This document shows positions 51,531-61,966 of a stretch of DNA of 64,000 nt, piece by piece. The DNA is from LBZV01 sp000993855 (lineage in GTDB: Bacteria > Patescibacteriota > Microgenomatia > Curtissbacterales > GWA2-41-24): contig CAZBKB010000003.1 of assembly GCA_964492425.1 (NCBI GenBank), forward strand, positions 1 through 64,000, written 5' to 3'. Within the stretch, counting starts at the first letter, position 1. The number at the start of each line of letters is the position of its first letter. Below the pieces are notes generated by a model. That model did not search any database. It saw only the letters and a list, made by a program, of their open reading frames with translations, and was not told where the DNA came from. A program made the translations under genes and the position numbers.

Positions 51531-54500
51531 TTATATTTTTTTACTACTATAAACAATCGTAGCCCCTCCACCATTTTCGTAGTACTCAAGCTTTATTACA
51601 TGAAGCCCGGCTGTCATACTTTTGGTAACTTTATATGTAGTTGGTGGTTGGTCTATCCACTTGTCTATTACCAATTGCCCATCGATAAAGAGCCTTATAC
51701 CATCGTCTGCAGTAACTGTAAACTCATAAGTCCCTGCCTCAATGGTTTCTGTTTTGCCAAATCGTGCGCTAAAGTGGTCGTTTGGTATCGCCGGGTCTGG
51801 GGATCCATTACCCCAGTTGAAATTTATACTTAATTCTTGCCTAATAATCTTGGCAATTCCCGACAGACTAATATTGTCGAAATATTCTGCTACGAAAAAA
51901 TCGCCGCTTGGCGGTGTATCTATTTTGGCATAAGAAAATTTTGCAACTGCCCCACCGCTGTTTTCGTAATATTCAACTTCAATGTCATGCTCTCCGGCTG
52001 TTACTGCTTTATCAACCGTATAAGTTGTCGGTGCATGATCGTTCCACTGGTCAAGTATCATAACGTTATCCAGATAAACCCTAATCCCATCATCCGAAAC
52101 CATCGTAAATCGGTAATTCGCTGCCTCAAAAGTTTTCCTGGCTTTCCATCTGGCTATGAAGTGATCAGCATTAATGGCTGCGTCCGGAGAAACACCATCC
52201 CAATCAAAATTAATTTCTGCGTCATTCCTCACCAAATTGGCAGCTGTCGTCGGTATAGTTGGAGATGAACCATTACCCGCATTCCAATAATACCCTTGGT
52301 AATCGCCAGTCGGTGGTGGAGGCGGTGGGAGTGAACCAGTTTTTAAGTAACCAAATTGCAAAACTGCCCCACCGGTTTTTTCATAATATTCTACCTTGAC
52401 CTCATGCATACCCGCAGTTATATCTTTAGAAACTGTATAAGTAGTTGCCGCCTGGTCTATCCACTTATCCAGGATTAATACATTATCAATATATACCCGC
52501 ACACCGTCATCAGCCGTTACTTTAAATTCGTAAGTACCTGCTTCAAAATTGTCATTTTTAACATATCGTGCCGAAAAATTGTCAGCTCCAATTAAAGGAT
52601 CCGGCGAGCCATCGTCTCCCCAATCAAAGTTAATAGCTGGTTCATTTTGCTGGACTACCGAAGTACCCGATAACGTTATGTTATTAAAATATTGAGCCAG
52701 AAAGACACCGGCTGCCGGTATCGGCGCAGGCGCTTCGTCTATAATTTCCCAAAAAAGTTTTGCAACCGCCCCCCCGGTATTTTCAAAATATTCCATTTTA
52801 ACATCATGTTCTCCGGCTGTTAAAGTAATATCCGCACTATATGTCGTAGGTGGCTGGTTTACCCACTTATTGATTATCAAATTACCGTCAACATAAATTC
52901 TCACACCGTCATCTGCAGTGGTCGTAAACTTATATTTTCCAGCCACAAAATATTGTTTTTTTGTCCAACGCACCGAAAACTTATCAGTCCCGATACCGGC
53001 AGCCGGAGATTTACTTCCCCAGTTAAAATCAACAACCGTATCTTGTCTGGTCAATTTTGGGACTCCATACAAAGTCATATTTGTAAAATATTCACCCTTA
53101 AAGGGTGGCATTTCCAAATAATTGGCAACATAAGTCGTATCTGCTGCTGGCGTCGAAATTCTACGAGAAATCGCACCACCGTCCGACCAGTTGGCAAATT
53201 GGTAATTTTTACCACCTAAAACTTGAATAAGTGGCGCCTTAATTTCACGCTCGAAACTAACAACGCCGGTTACCGTTTTTGGTGTACCAATGAGCGTACC
53301 GTCTAAAAATAATTGCATGCCTCCAGGGCTTGTCAAAAGGGTAAAGTTGGAAGTTACCGGATATACACTCACAGATTTTGAAGAAACGAGGTTATCGTAA
53401 TCACGTGCACTGACTTTAATTTCAAACCAGCTTTCTGCAGAATCCTCACCAGTCATCGGGACGGTAAACGACCCGCTTGTCCCGACTATTGGACCCAAAA
53501 ATGGATGTATATGGGTCTGGTGGTGAAGTAAAATTTCAGTCGATACTGCGCTTGATGGCAAGTCAATTCCACGTCCGTCTACTGCCGATGCTATCCAAAA
53601 TATTGTATCGCCCGCTTTGTATTTGGCCCCATCTGAAGGCGCTCCAATAGATATAGTCGGTGGTACGCCAACATTAATTATGATAGGTACAGATTGTGCA
53701 CTGTTCACACCATCAGAAACTGTAAGTTGAACTGTAAAACTCCCCAGGCTAAAAATTTTAGTAGGGTTTGCCAGAATACTTTGTGTTCCATCTCCAAAAT
53801 CCCAAAGATACGTTAGAGAGTCACCGTCTGGATCATACGTCCCACTGCTAGAAAAATGTACAGCAAGCGGCGCATCGTCACTTGTAGTCACATCTGCAGA
53901 AGAATTGGCAATCGGTGTCTGGTTGCTTACAGAATAAGTTATCTTATATAACCGTCCTGGGAAATACGTTATGTAGTACAAAGAACCGTCTTGCGCCACC
54001 TTAAAATCAACAACACTGCCAGCATTCAGATCAAAATCGGCAACACTCACATAATTCCCGCTTGAATCAAGATTTAACCTTTTAATAAATCCTCCGGCGT
54101 AATCTCCAAAGAAGAGATCGCCCTTATACTCGGCAGGAAACATATTCCCTTGGTAAACTGGCCCCAAAGCAACTGCCCGGCTTGCACCATTATGGTTATA
54201 GGCATAAATTGGCTGAATATAAGGGCAACTGGATACACATGGCCCTTCGACAATCGGCCAACCGTAATTTCCACCTTTTTGAACTAAATCAATTTCTTCC
54301 CATGTTGCATCACCTACATCACCAACATAAAGTCGACCGCTATCAGGATCAAAACTAAGCCTCCATGGGTTTCTAAATCCATATGCCCATATTGCGCCGT
54401 ACTTACCCGCCTGTCCATAAAACGGGTTATCGACAGGAACAGTTCCATCACTATTAATCCTTAAAATCTTGCCGTGTGGGTTGGATAAGTCCTGTGGATT

Positions 54501-55019
54501 GCTGGTATCACCGTTATCTCCAACAGCAAAATAAAGTTTTCCGTCCGGACCAAATCCCAAACTTCCACCTACATGAAATTGCAGTGAAGGCGAATTTGTC
54601 CTATAAATTTCAACAGCATTTATTCCAACATCCGCCGAAGCATCAAGCCTTACAATCTTGTTCAATAAGTCATTTTTGGAAGTATAGTAAAAATACGCAT
54701 AGTGATTACTGCTAAAATCCGGATCAAAAGCTACCCCAATCAACCCTCTGTCTCCGGAAGCCTCTGCATTTAAATCAACAAACGGCGTTTGAAGTAAACT
54801 ACCATTTTTGTAAATTTTTACTTTTCCTGCCCTCTCAAGTACAAAAATTCTGGAATCCGGTGCAATCGCAAATCCAGTTGGTCCATCAAGCCCGCTTCCA
54901 ATAACTTGTGTTGTCTGAAAATTTACAGGTGGAGCTGCATATGTAAACTGCCGGGCTGCAAGAAATATAACGATAAAAAGAAAAATAAACCCCACACACA
55001 AACTCAATATTTTTCTCAT
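51531..55019 (-). CDS. Giant secreted sugar-dehydrogenase-like protein with PKD and four PA14 domains
   Basis: The 1162-residue product has a signal peptide, then a six-bladed propeller of the glucose/sorbosone dehydrogenase family (residues about 35-350: GLDGPTGFAIAPDSRIFVLERAGKVKIY, FHVGGSLGFGPDGKLYFAVGDNGD, AYGFRNPWRLSFDPDSG), a PKD domain at about 370-460 (YDPDGDSLTYLWDFGDG) and, after an Ig-like stretch, four tandem PA14 domains to the C-terminus (each with FNW/FDW, ADDGVRxYxDN and KWxxQxxTTYxV). It has no visible cell anchor. The propeller may oxidise sugars with PQQ, though no PQQ synthesis genes are here, and the PA14 domains bind glycans. Confidence 0.85.
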   Translation of the reverse strand: MRKILSLCVGFIFLFIVIFLAARQFTYAAPPVNFQTTQVIGSGLDGPTGFAIAPDSRIFVLERAGKVKIYKNGSLLQTPFVDLNAEASGDRGLIGVAFDPDFSSNHYAYFYYTSKNDLLNKIVRLDASADVGINAVEIYRTNSPSLQFHVGGSLGFGPDGKLYFAVGDNGDTSNPQDLSNPHGKILRINSDGTVPVDNPFYGQAGKYGAIWAYGFRNPWRLSFDPDSGRLYVGDVGDATWEEIDLVQKGGNYGWPIVEGPCVSSCPYIQPIYAYNHNGASRAVALGPVYQGNMFPAEYKGDLFFGDYAGGFIKRLNLDSSGNYVSVADFDLNAGSVVDFKVAQDGSLYYITYFPGRLYKITYSVSNQTPIANSSADVTTSDDAPLAVHFSSSGTYDPDGDSLTYLWDFGDGTQSILANPTKIFSLGSFTVQLTVSDGVNSAQSVPIIINVGVPPTISIGAPSDGAKYKAGDTIFWIASAVDGRGIDLPSSAVSTEILLHHQTHIHPFLGPIVGTSGSFTVPMTGEDSAESWFEIKVSARDYDNLVSSKSVSVYPVTSNFTLLTSPGGMQLFLDGTLIGTPKTVTGVVSFEREIKAPLIQVLGGKNYQFANWSDGGAISRRISTPAADTTYVANYLEMPPFKGEYFTNMTLYGVPKLTRQDTVVDFNWGSKSPAAGIGTDKFSVRWTKKQYFVAGKYKFTTTADDGVRIYVDGNLIINKWVNQPPTTYSADITLTAGEHDVKMEYFENTGGAVAKLFWEIIDEAPAPIPAAGVFLAQYFNNITLSGTSVVQQNEPAINFDWGDDGSPDPLIGADNFSARYVKNDNFEAGTYEFKVTADDGVRVYIDNVLILDKWIDQAATTYTVSKDITAGMHEVKVEYYEKTGGAVLQFGYLKTGSLPPPPPPTGDYQGYYWNAGNGSSPTIPTTAANLVRNDAEINFDWDGVSPDAAINADHFIARWKARKTFEAANYRFTMVSDDGIRVYLDNVMILDQWNDHAPTTYTVDKAVTAGEHDIEVEYYENSGGAVAKFSYAKIDTPPSGDFFVAEYFDNISLSGIAKIIRQELSINFNWGNGSPDPAIPNDHFSARFGKTETIEAGTYEFTVTADDGIRLFIDGQLVIDKWIDQPPTTYKVTKSMTAGLHVIKLEYYENGGGATIVYSSKKI

Positions 55020-55147
55020 TGAAATTTAAAAGAGGCAGGAACATTAAAACATCGCGATTATAGGTTATAAAACCTAATGTGTCAAACATTCTTTTAACAG
55101 AACCTTAAAGAAACTAAAGGACAATTAGTGTATCAATTATTTACAAA

Positions 55148-56173
55148 TTACAGGACATTTAAATCATGGATTCTATAGTATTTTTCAAGAATGGATTGGG
55201 CTTTTTTCTCCCCCAAATCACTAAAAATTGCACTCTCACCGCCAAAACCAACCCACCAATTTACCCCAACAATACTTTCCTGTTCAGATATCAAAGAGAG
55301 TACCCGCTCAATCCATCTTGACTGTTCTTCTTCATCCATCTCTCCATGAATGTGAAGGATTGGAGCTCCGAGTTCTCCAAGTATGATCTGTGCTTTGGTC
55401 GAATTTTTAAGTTCAACGATTTGGTCCACAAAATCCTCCGGCTTTCTAGTATAATGGTCAACAACAATTAAATTGTCCATTTCAGAAAGTGTTTTTTTAT
55501 CAAATACTAACTTTGCCACATCCAAATTCATGGAAGTGTAATTTGTATTTACCTTTTTGCCGGTCTTTGCAAATTCCTCATCCATCACTCGCCTCTCGCT
55601 GGTCATAAAAGTGCGAAAACCATCAATATCAGTATTATATCTTGGGTCACCCGGTCCACCGTTCTCACATTCCGGGCATGCTGTAAAAATGTCTCCATCT
55701 TCAAATAAATCAGCATTACTGCCAATAAACTGTTTTAATTTCTCAATATGCCCATCACGATTTAAATTCTTTTCGTAACCGAACCAACCTTCCCAGGACG
55801 AAAAGTTTCCTCGAAACCATACTTTCAAATTATATTGTCTGGCAAAGTTCACCCATCGTTTTAAATAAGGGACAAATTCCTGATCGTATGGGGTATCCAC
55901 TGCAACATGGGTAGCACCAGTTTTAGAAATCAGTCCCATCTGCCTGTTTATTTCTAAATCAAAAGATTGTTCTTTGAACTTTATCCTCGCCTTGTCCCTG
56001 GAATCCTTCATCGTATCTATCGATTTAACCCGCCAAACACGCCCCGAGACAGGAAATTCCAATTGCTCACTATCTTTTTTACCGGTAGCGTTAAAAAGAG
56101 ATGAAAAAATTATTAATGCCCCAAAGACCAATATTGCAGAAATAACAATCTTCTTAATATTTACTAGATTCAC
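55148..56173 (-). CDS. Anchored TIM-barrel glycoside-hydrolase-like protein
   Basis: The 341-residue product has an N-terminal membrane segment (about residues 9-27) and a barrel-like domain: GATHVAVDTPYDQEFVPYLKRWVNFARQYNLKVWFRGNFSSWEGWF, TACPECENGGPGD, and a late QIILGELGAP with a candidate catalytic Glu and VNWWVGFGG. The strand-end Glu in ECENGG and ILGELG would suit a GH5/GH26-like clan A pair. Substrate unknown. It overlaps the membrane transferase gene by 4 bases and ends the surface-glycan operon. Confidence 0.7.
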   Translation of the reverse strand: MNLVNIKKIVISAILVFGALIIFSSLFNATGKKDSEQLEFPVSGRVWRVKSIDTMKDSRDKARIKFKEQSFDLEINRQMGLISKTGATHVAVDTPYDQEFVPYLKRWVNFARQYNLKVWFRGNFSSWEGWFGYEKNLNRDGHIEKLKQFIGSNADLFEDGDIFTACPECENGGPGDPRYNTDIDGFRTFMTSERRVMDEEFAKTGKKVNTNYTSMNLDVAKLVFDKKTLSEMDNLIVVDHYTRKPEDFVDQIVELKNSTKAQIILGELGAPILHIHGEMDEEEQSRWIERVLSLISEQESIVGVNWWVGFGGESAIFSDLGEKKAQSILEKYYRIHDLNVL

Positions 56174-57873
56174 AGTTTCTTGTATATTTTTAGATTCCCC
56201 TCACTATAAACAACCTCAAAATTATTGTATAGCAGTTCTTTATTTTCCAAAAGTTCACCTAAAGCATCACCCGAAAGATTCTCATCAAGAACCACCCAGG
56301 TTGCATGTCGGGTTGGATCTGTTAGTGAATTCCTCCACCACTTTCTACTCCCTTCGTATATAAAATTGTTATAGGAAAGTTTAGTTTGAAACATGAAATT
56401 TTCGTGCCTATGAGCACTTACTAAAATTAAACCTCCGTCATAATTCTCGCGAAACCACTTTGAATACTCAAATTCAAGATACTCGGCCTTTTTAGGAAGA
56501 GAAAAAGTCAATAAAAATGGTGTTGCAAATAATGTATAAAGCTGGAATATAATTAGCCCAAACACAATTCCGGTTAATAATTTATTCCTGCCGTAAACGA
56601 GCCCAATCATAACTGCCATAAGTGGTAATGTAATTATTCCATAGCGAATATTAGAACTTGACCCAAAATTTAAATTCTTATTCAAAATATTGGCAAAAGT
56701 TACCATTGGTGTTTCGATTTTCGGGATTAACCCTTTCGAATATCCCACAATTAAGAAACCGAATACGCAAAAGGTCATTATAAAAATCGGGGTTAATAAA
56801 ACATCTAATTTTCGCCTAACAACGTTTAGCAAATTTAGAGCACATAAGTACAAGAAGGCAATTGCAGCCAGAAGACTGATAATAATACCATTTATAAAAA
56901 GCATAGCTGTGGAATAAATTTTTAAAGCATCGAATAATTTTATATTCCTATCAGGTTCAGAAACTGCCCCGACACCCTCTACTGTAACCACTGGATCTAC
57001 GGCAATGACCAGCTTTTTACCTGTATATAAATTTAACCAGTATATCGGATCCTTAAAAATTAAAAATGAATAAAATGACCACAATAAAATACCAAAAACA
57101 GCCAAAGTTACAAAGAAAATAACTACACCCTGTATTTTCTGTTTGTTTTTAAGTGAATAAATTGCAGCCGAAACTGCCCCAACACTCAATGTGGCAGCAC
57201 CAAATAGTGCATAACCCTCATAACGGGTCAATGTTGTTAAAATTACAAACACTGCAGCATACAACAGATGCAAAATATTTTTGGTCTTTGCCCATTTGGT
57301 TAAAAAGTAAACAATCATGACCAGTGTGAAAAGGAAAAAAGATTCACTCATAGCCATAGTTTGCAAAAAAAGTATATTAATATTTGTGACATACACAAAC
57401 CAGGCTAAAATTCCGCCAAACCTGTTTTTCGTGATTATATAAACAGTCTTGTAGAGAAACACCGCACTTATAATAAATGCAATCATTGAAGGAATTGCCC
57501 CAGCCAGCCCGCTATGCCATAAGAATTTATTCCAAATAAATGGCAAAAATAATACCTGCGGAAATGGAAGCCAAATACCTCCAAGCTGAGCAAAGCCAGG
57601 TGTTAATGAATCAATAATTTTTCTTGCAATATTTAGACGTGCAATTGCATCATAATCTGCCAGATTCTTATTCCCCGAAAAATAAAACACCAAAAAAGAA
57701 ATAATGCTTATAAAAATTGTTGCCAGAATAAGCCAAAAATCAAACTTATTGTAAAAAAAATCCTTTTTAAAACCGTTTTTTTGCCTCTCTTTTCTCTCAC
57801 CAATAATCGAATTCGCACTGGCAAGTGCTCCATGATTCGGCAATCTTGGTGCAATCACTTTATTCCCTTTCAA
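56170..57873 (-). CDS. Multi-pass membrane glycosyltransferase (GT39/GT83-like)
   Basis: The 567-residue product has about ten hydrophobic segments. An early DYDAIARLNIARKI region and GGIWLPFPQVLFLP sit where the lipid-linked-sugar transferases of the PMT/ArnT type have their acidic first loop. A C-terminal soluble domain (YSKWFRENYDGGLILVSAHRHENF) follows. Such enzymes move sugar from a polyprenyl carrier to proteins or glycans outside the membrane. It overlaps both neighbours (4 and 14 bases). Confidence 0.8.
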   Translation of the reverse strand: MKGNKVIAPRLPNHGALASANSIIGERKERQKNGFKKDFFYNKFDFWLILATIFISIISFLVFYFSGNKNLADYDAIARLNIARKIIDSLTPGFAQLGGIWLPFPQVLFLPFIWNKFLWHSGLAGAIPSMIAFIISAVFLYKTVYIITKNRFGGILAWFVYVTNINILFLQTMAMSESFFLFTLVMIVYFLTKWAKTKNILHLLYAAVFVILTTLTRYEGYALFGAATLSVGAVSAAIYSLKNKQKIQGVVIFFVTLAVFGILLWSFYSFLIFKDPIYWLNLYTGKKLVIAVDPVVTVEGVGAVSEPDRNIKLFDALKIYSTAMLFINGIIISLLAAIAFLYLCALNLLNVVRRKLDVLLTPIFIMTFCVFGFLIVGYSKGLIPKIETPMVTFANILNKNLNFGSSSNIRYGIITLPLMAVMIGLVYGRNKLLTGIVFGLIIFQLYTLFATPFLLTFSLPKKAEYLEFEYSKWFRENYDGGLILVSAHRHENFMFQTKLSYNNFIYEGSRKWWRNSLTDPTRHATWVVLDENLSGDALGELLENKELLYNNFEVVYSEGNLKIYKKL

Positions 57874-58765
57874 AAATGGTTAAATTTTGAGAGTTAGTCC
57901 TGAGGTTAAAGGTTACATACCGAGAAAAATTTACCGCAAATTCCAAAACCGCAAGTATAGTAAATATTGGCGACTTAAAAAAACTCAAAAAAAGCTGCTT
58001 TAAAAGTAAAATCCTGGGAAACCTGTATTCAATGTCAATATATTGCTTGTCGAAATATTGAGACAAGGCTGATTTTCCAAGATAAAATTTGTCGCTATGT
58101 GCTTGCCGATCCTCAGTCGTACTAATATTCTTTGCTAACACCCTGGCGTCGTTTGCCTTCACCATCAGGAATCCAAGTTCTTTTAGCCTTAAATAGCAGT
58201 AGCAATCTTCAGGTACATCAGATGGAAAAAATAATTTTCTAGAAAAGCTGCGTGCAATCGCTCTCATTGTATGGCCGCTGCAATTGTATAAATTATCACC
58301 TCCGCGAAATTTTTCGAACGCGTTTTGCTTTATTTCATTTTCAGTCCGAAAAACTTTCTCAAAGAACGTTCTTGGAGTTTCCATAATATCCCTTCCAACC
58401 ACCATACCGATTCTAGAGTTGTCACAGTCATGATACGGTTTAACCAGTTTTGCAAGCGTCCAACAGTCATATGGTACAGTATCAGCTTCCACTATAACCA
58501 AAATATCCCCCTTAAATTTTGCAATCATTTGATTCTGTCTTGCCTGCTGACTCATTCTTTGTCCGTCATCATAAAACTTTACCCTTCTATCCTTTATACT
58601 TTTAACTATTTGTGCAGTTAAATCAGTGCTCCCGTCAGAAATTATCAAAACCTCACTAAGTTTGAAACCAACCTCCTTTTGCGAAAGTATCAGCCGAACG
58701 AGCTTTCCAATATTTTTTTCTTCGTTGTAGGCAGGAATTCCGACCGTTACTTGTAAATTTTTCAT
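57860..58765 (-). CDS. Family 2 glycosyltransferase
   Basis: The 301-residue product opens with VTVGIPAYNEEKNIGKLVRLILSQ and has LIISDGSTDLTAQI, then ILVIVEADTVPYDCWTLAKLV (DxD-like Glu-Ala-Asp), the GT2 nucleotide-sugar-binding core. A hydrophobic C-terminal part (LLLKQLFLSFFKSPIFTILAVL) suggests membrane association. Synthesises or transfers a sugar to a growing surface glycan. Gene overlaps the aminotransferase gene by 4 bases and the membrane transferase gene by 14. Confidence 0.87.
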   Translation of the reverse strand: MKNLQVTVGIPAYNEEKNIGKLVRLILSQKEVGFKLSEVLIISDGSTDLTAQIVKSIKDRRVKFYDDGQRMSQQARQNQMIAKFKGDILVIVEADTVPYDCWTLAKLVKPYHDCDNSRIGMVVGRDIMETPRTFFEKVFRTENEIKQNAFEKFRGGDNLYNCSGHTMRAIARSFSRKLFFPSDVPEDCYCYLRLKELGFLMVKANDARVLAKNISTTEDRQAHSDKFYLGKSALSQYFDKQYIDIEYRFPRILLLKQLFLSFFKSPIFTILAVLEFAVNFSRYVTFNLRTNSQNLTIFERE

Positions 58766-59844
58766 ATTGATATTTTTGTAAACTTGGCAAATTTCAGGGT
58801 GTTTTTTATGATTGAGCTTATCTCTTTACCTTTTAATCTTGGGTAAAGCGGCAAGCTTACACACCTTGCACCTATAAATTCTGTATTTCTTAAAGAACCT
58901 CGAAAGTATTTCTTGTAACCTTTCATTTTGTGAAGAGGCAAATAGTGAATCCCCAGATGAATTCCTGCTTTTCTCATAGAAATCAGGAACCGGTCCCTGT
59001 TTTCAACAAGTATCGGGTACAGATGGTTGCCAGTGTTCTTAAAACCAAAAGCCTTGTTGTACTTATTAACTATTTCATTTCTTTTATTGTTAAACTTCTC
59101 AACCTTTAGAAGCTGCTTCCGCCCAATGGCTGCCTCAACATCTGTCATATCAAAGTTCCAGGAAGGAAAATCTACCTCCCAATAAAATCCGGATGGGTCA
59201 TCAACTTTTTCCCTGCCTCGGTAACGCGCCAGTGTATCTTTGGTTAACCCTCCATGGCACGCTTTTTGGTAAAAGTTCCAATCTTTTTTACTGTTTGTCG
59301 CAATCATACCACCACGAACAGTCGTCATATTCTTGACAGCATAAAACGAATAACAGCTCACATTGCCACGAAAGTCATTCTTTTCAATTCTATGTGCACT
59401 ATCATAAATAACCGGAACACTAAAACTGCTAAAACCGGTAGCATATCGTGCAGCAAAGTGTACAGGAATGATAGCTTTGGTTTTTTTAGTAATCTTACGC
59501 TTGACATCTGCCGGATCCAGACACCAATCGGACAACTTTACATCCGCAAAAACCGGCACACCGCCTGCATGTATCACCACAGCAGCTGTTGCAGTCCAGG
59601 TTAAAGAAGGCACAATCACTTCATCACCAGACTTTAAATTCAACTTGGAAAGTGCCAGGTAAAGCGCCATAGTACAACCGTTTGTAGCAACTGCATATTT
59701 TGAACCGATAAATTTGGCGAACTCTTGCTCCAGGGCAACACAATGCTGACCGCGAATGAGCCATTCCGACTTCAAAACCGCAACTGCTGCGTTTATCTCA
59801 TCCCGGCCAATATTAGGTCTTGATAAATTGATAGACTTTCTCAT
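58762..59844 (-). CDS. DegT/DnrJ/EryC1-family sugar aminotransferase
   Basis: The 360-residue product has the PLP-fold hallmarks: NLSRPNIGRDEINAAVAVLKSEWL, EFAKFIGSKYAVATNGCTMALYLAL, DEVIVPSLTWTATAAVV, VIYDSAHRIE and YSFYAVKNMTTVRGGMI with the PLP Lys. It transfers an amino group to a nucleotide keto-sugar, giving aminosugars for surface glycans. The epimerase gene upstream on the same strand overlaps by 4 bases and may supply the substrate. Confidence 0.92.
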   Translation of the reverse strand: MRKSINLSRPNIGRDEINAAVAVLKSEWLIRGQHCVALEQEFAKFIGSKYAVATNGCTMALYLALSKLNLKSGDEVIVPSLTWTATAAVVIHAGGVPVFADVKLSDWCLDPADVKRKITKKTKAIIPVHFAARYATGFSSFSVPVIYDSAHRIEKNDFRGNVSCYSFYAVKNMTTVRGGMIATNSKKDWNFYQKACHGGLTKDTLARYRGREKVDDPSGFYWEVDFPSWNFDMTDVEAAIGRKQLLKVEKFNNKRNEIVNKYNKAFGFKNTGNHLYPILVENRDRFLISMRKAGIHLGIHYLPLHKMKGYKKYFRGSLRNTEFIGARCVSLPLYPRLKGKEISSIIKNTLKFAKFTKISI

Positions 59845-60842
59845 AAAACCAGCCTCTCGATCATCACCCTTTTTCTGTAATTGGGTCTGTTTATATGATT
59901 TCTAAGGTATTTAACACGAAAATACTCATCGTCACCTAGATCTTGTATCTCTCCATTCTCAAAAGACTTATAAAGCTCTGAAATTGCATCTTTTATTGTG
60001 AAGCGGCACTTAAACTTTAATTCACTCTTAATCCTGGAAAAATCAACAAGATAACTTCTTTTATCAACATTGTCATAAAGTTGTACAAACTCAACCTTTG
60101 GTAAATATTCGGCAATTTTTACGCCCAGCTGAGAAATTTTAAAATTCTGGTCGTTCGAACCGACATTAAAAACCCTATGTTTTGGACTTTTAATATGAAG
60201 AGCAAGATAAATTGCGCTTGCAACATCCCTGACATGAACAACCGGTCTCCATTGTTCCCCACCGTTTACAACTATTTTCTTTTCAAAAAAACTGTTTCCT
60301 ATCATTGTATTAACCACTAAATCAAATCGTGGCTTTTTTGAATACCCATAAACTGTTGCAAGCCTCAAAATTATGCCATTTACGTCAGAATCTAAATAAA
60401 ATTTCTCAGACAGCATCTTTGTTCTTGCATATAAAGAAACAGGATTAGGTTTGTCCAGCTCATTAAAGATTCCTCTGCTGCTAAAGCCATAAACGGAACA
60501 AGATGAAGCATAAACTACCCTTTTGTCTGTTGACCTGCACAAATTGGCAATTGTCTCGTTCGCCCGATAATTTATTTCCCAGGTTAATGAAGGCGCAAGG
60601 TCAGAAGCAGGATCGTTAGATATCGCCGCCAAATTTACGATTGCTTCATGGCAGTCAATGGCCGGTAACAAATCATTGATATTAGTAACATCAGCATGAA
60701 TAAAATTACATCCGGCGTCAATTTTTGTACCTTTCTCATATAAAAGGTTGTCATAAACAGTAACCTCATCACCCCGAGATTTTAGATATTCACACAAAAC
60801 AGAACCAATAAAGCCAGCCCCGCCTAAAATTAAAACCTTCAT
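59841..60842 (-). CDS. NAD-dependent sugar epimerase/dehydratase
   Basis: The 333-residue product has the NAD-binding GGAGFIGSVLCEYL at the N-terminus, then YASSCSVYG and the catalytic Y-x-x-x-K in SLYARTKML, and a C-terminal substrate domain. It is an extended short-chain dehydrogenase like GalE or RmlB. Substrate not determined. It overlaps its neighbours by 4 bases on each side. Confidence 0.9.
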   Translation of the reverse strand: MKVLILGGAGFIGSVLCEYLKSRGDEVTVYDNLLYEKGTKIDAGCNFIHADVTNINDLLPAIDCHEAIVNLAAISNDPASDLAPSLTWEINYRANETIANLCRSTDKRVVYASSCSVYGFSSRGIFNELDKPNPVSLYARTKMLSEKFYLDSDVNGIILRLATVYGYSKKPRFDLVVNTMIGNSFFEKKIVVNGGEQWRPVVHVRDVASAIYLALHIKSPKHRVFNVGSNDQNFKISQLGVKIAEYLPKVEFVQLYDNVDKRSYLVDFSRIKSELKFKCRFTIKDAISELYKSFENGEIQDLGDDEYFRVKYLRNHINRPNYRKRVMIERLVL

Positions 60843-61966
60843 AATCTCTGCCTTTCGCGTTTATCCAGATCAACAACCTCACGGCAAAAGTTGGCATAAT
60901 CTCGCGAGATATTATTCCAACCATATTTTCTGGCAAAAGGCCTGGCAGATTTAGATAATTTCAGCCGAAGCTTAGAATTAGTCGAAATTTCAATCAATTT
61001 TTGAGATAGTTCATCAACCCTGAATGGTCTCGCCTTTAGCGAAACATCATCCGTAACCCACTTCATACCGGCAACATCAAAGCAAACAACCGGTTTTGAA
61101 AAACTCGTATATTCCAGAGGAACCAGTGGAAAATCTTCAAAACGTGAAGGATACACACCAAACTTTGCACCGCGAAGTAGCAGCTCTTTCTTTTTCCCAT
61201 CAGCCCTCCCGACAAATCTGACTTTACCTTCAAGTTTTTTCTTTTTTATAAGACCGACAAGTCTTTTTTCCTCATCTTTTGGTCCATTTCCTGCAATTAC
61301 AAGCTTTGTCGAAACCTTCCCATTTATCCTTGCGAATGCTTCAAGTAACAAGTCCAAACCTTTTTGTACAATATCAATCCTGCCGATAAAAAGTGCATAG
61401 TTCCCATCTTTTACTTTTTTTGTAAATGCTTCCTCGCCAATACCGTTCGGAATAAGCCGAAAATGAATTTTCGGATTCATTTTCAACATTTTTTTCTGGT
61501 TTATAGGTGAATATGCAAGAAAATATTTATAGAATCTAACACCCAATTTTTCAACTAAATGAAACGGCAAATGATACTTCTTGGAAAATTCACCGGCTTC
61601 GAACATTGTAGGCATCCCGATTACAGGAATCTTGGTATAAAGCGGCGAAAAACAAGTTGAAATCGGGGCAGTAAAACACTCAATAATAACGTCTGCCTTA
61701 AATTTCCAAAGTGCAAGAGGAAGAGCCACAAAGAAAGCTGCATTGTTAAACCGTATATTAGCACTCCCCAAACCTATGTGCTTATAAAAAATCCCATAAT
61801 ACTTTTGGTCCTTGGATTTCGGGTACCTTGAACAAATTATCGTTACCTTATGACCCATTTTGACCAGACGCCTGCTCACCTCAAAAGTTGCCCTTGCCTG
61901 GCCACCAGACAAAAAAGGATTTTTAATATCATCAAAATCAACAAATGTTATGTGTAACTTCTTCAT
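60839..61966 (-). CDS. GT4-family glycosyltransferase
   Basis: The 375-residue product has the GT4 plan: an N-terminal acceptor half with SGGQARATFEVSRRLVKMGHKVTII, and a C-terminal half with NGIGEEAFTK, LFIGRIDIVQKGLDLLLEAFARI, KLVIAGNGPKDEEKRL, VRFVGRADGKKKELLLRGAKFGVYPSRFEDFPLVPLEY (E-x7-E-type site). Retaining glycosyltransferase of the surface-glycan operon. Overlaps neighbours by 4 bases. Confidence 0.92.
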   Translation of the reverse strand: MKKLHITFVDFDDIKNPFLSGGQARATFEVSRRLVKMGHKVTIICSRYPKSKDQKYYGIFYKHIGLGSANIRFNNAAFFVALPLALWKFKADVIIECFTAPISTCFSPLYTKIPVIGMPTMFEAGEFSKKYHLPFHLVEKLGVRFYKYFLAYSPINQKKMLKMNPKIHFRLIPNGIGEEAFTKKVKDGNYALFIGRIDIVQKGLDLLLEAFARINGKVSTKLVIAGNGPKDEEKRLVGLIKKKKLEGKVRFVGRADGKKKELLLRGAKFGVYPSRFEDFPLVPLEYTSFSKPVVCFDVAGMKWVTDDVSLKARPFRVDELSQKLIEISTNSKLRLKLSKSARPFARKYGWNNISRDYANFCREVVDLDKRERQRL

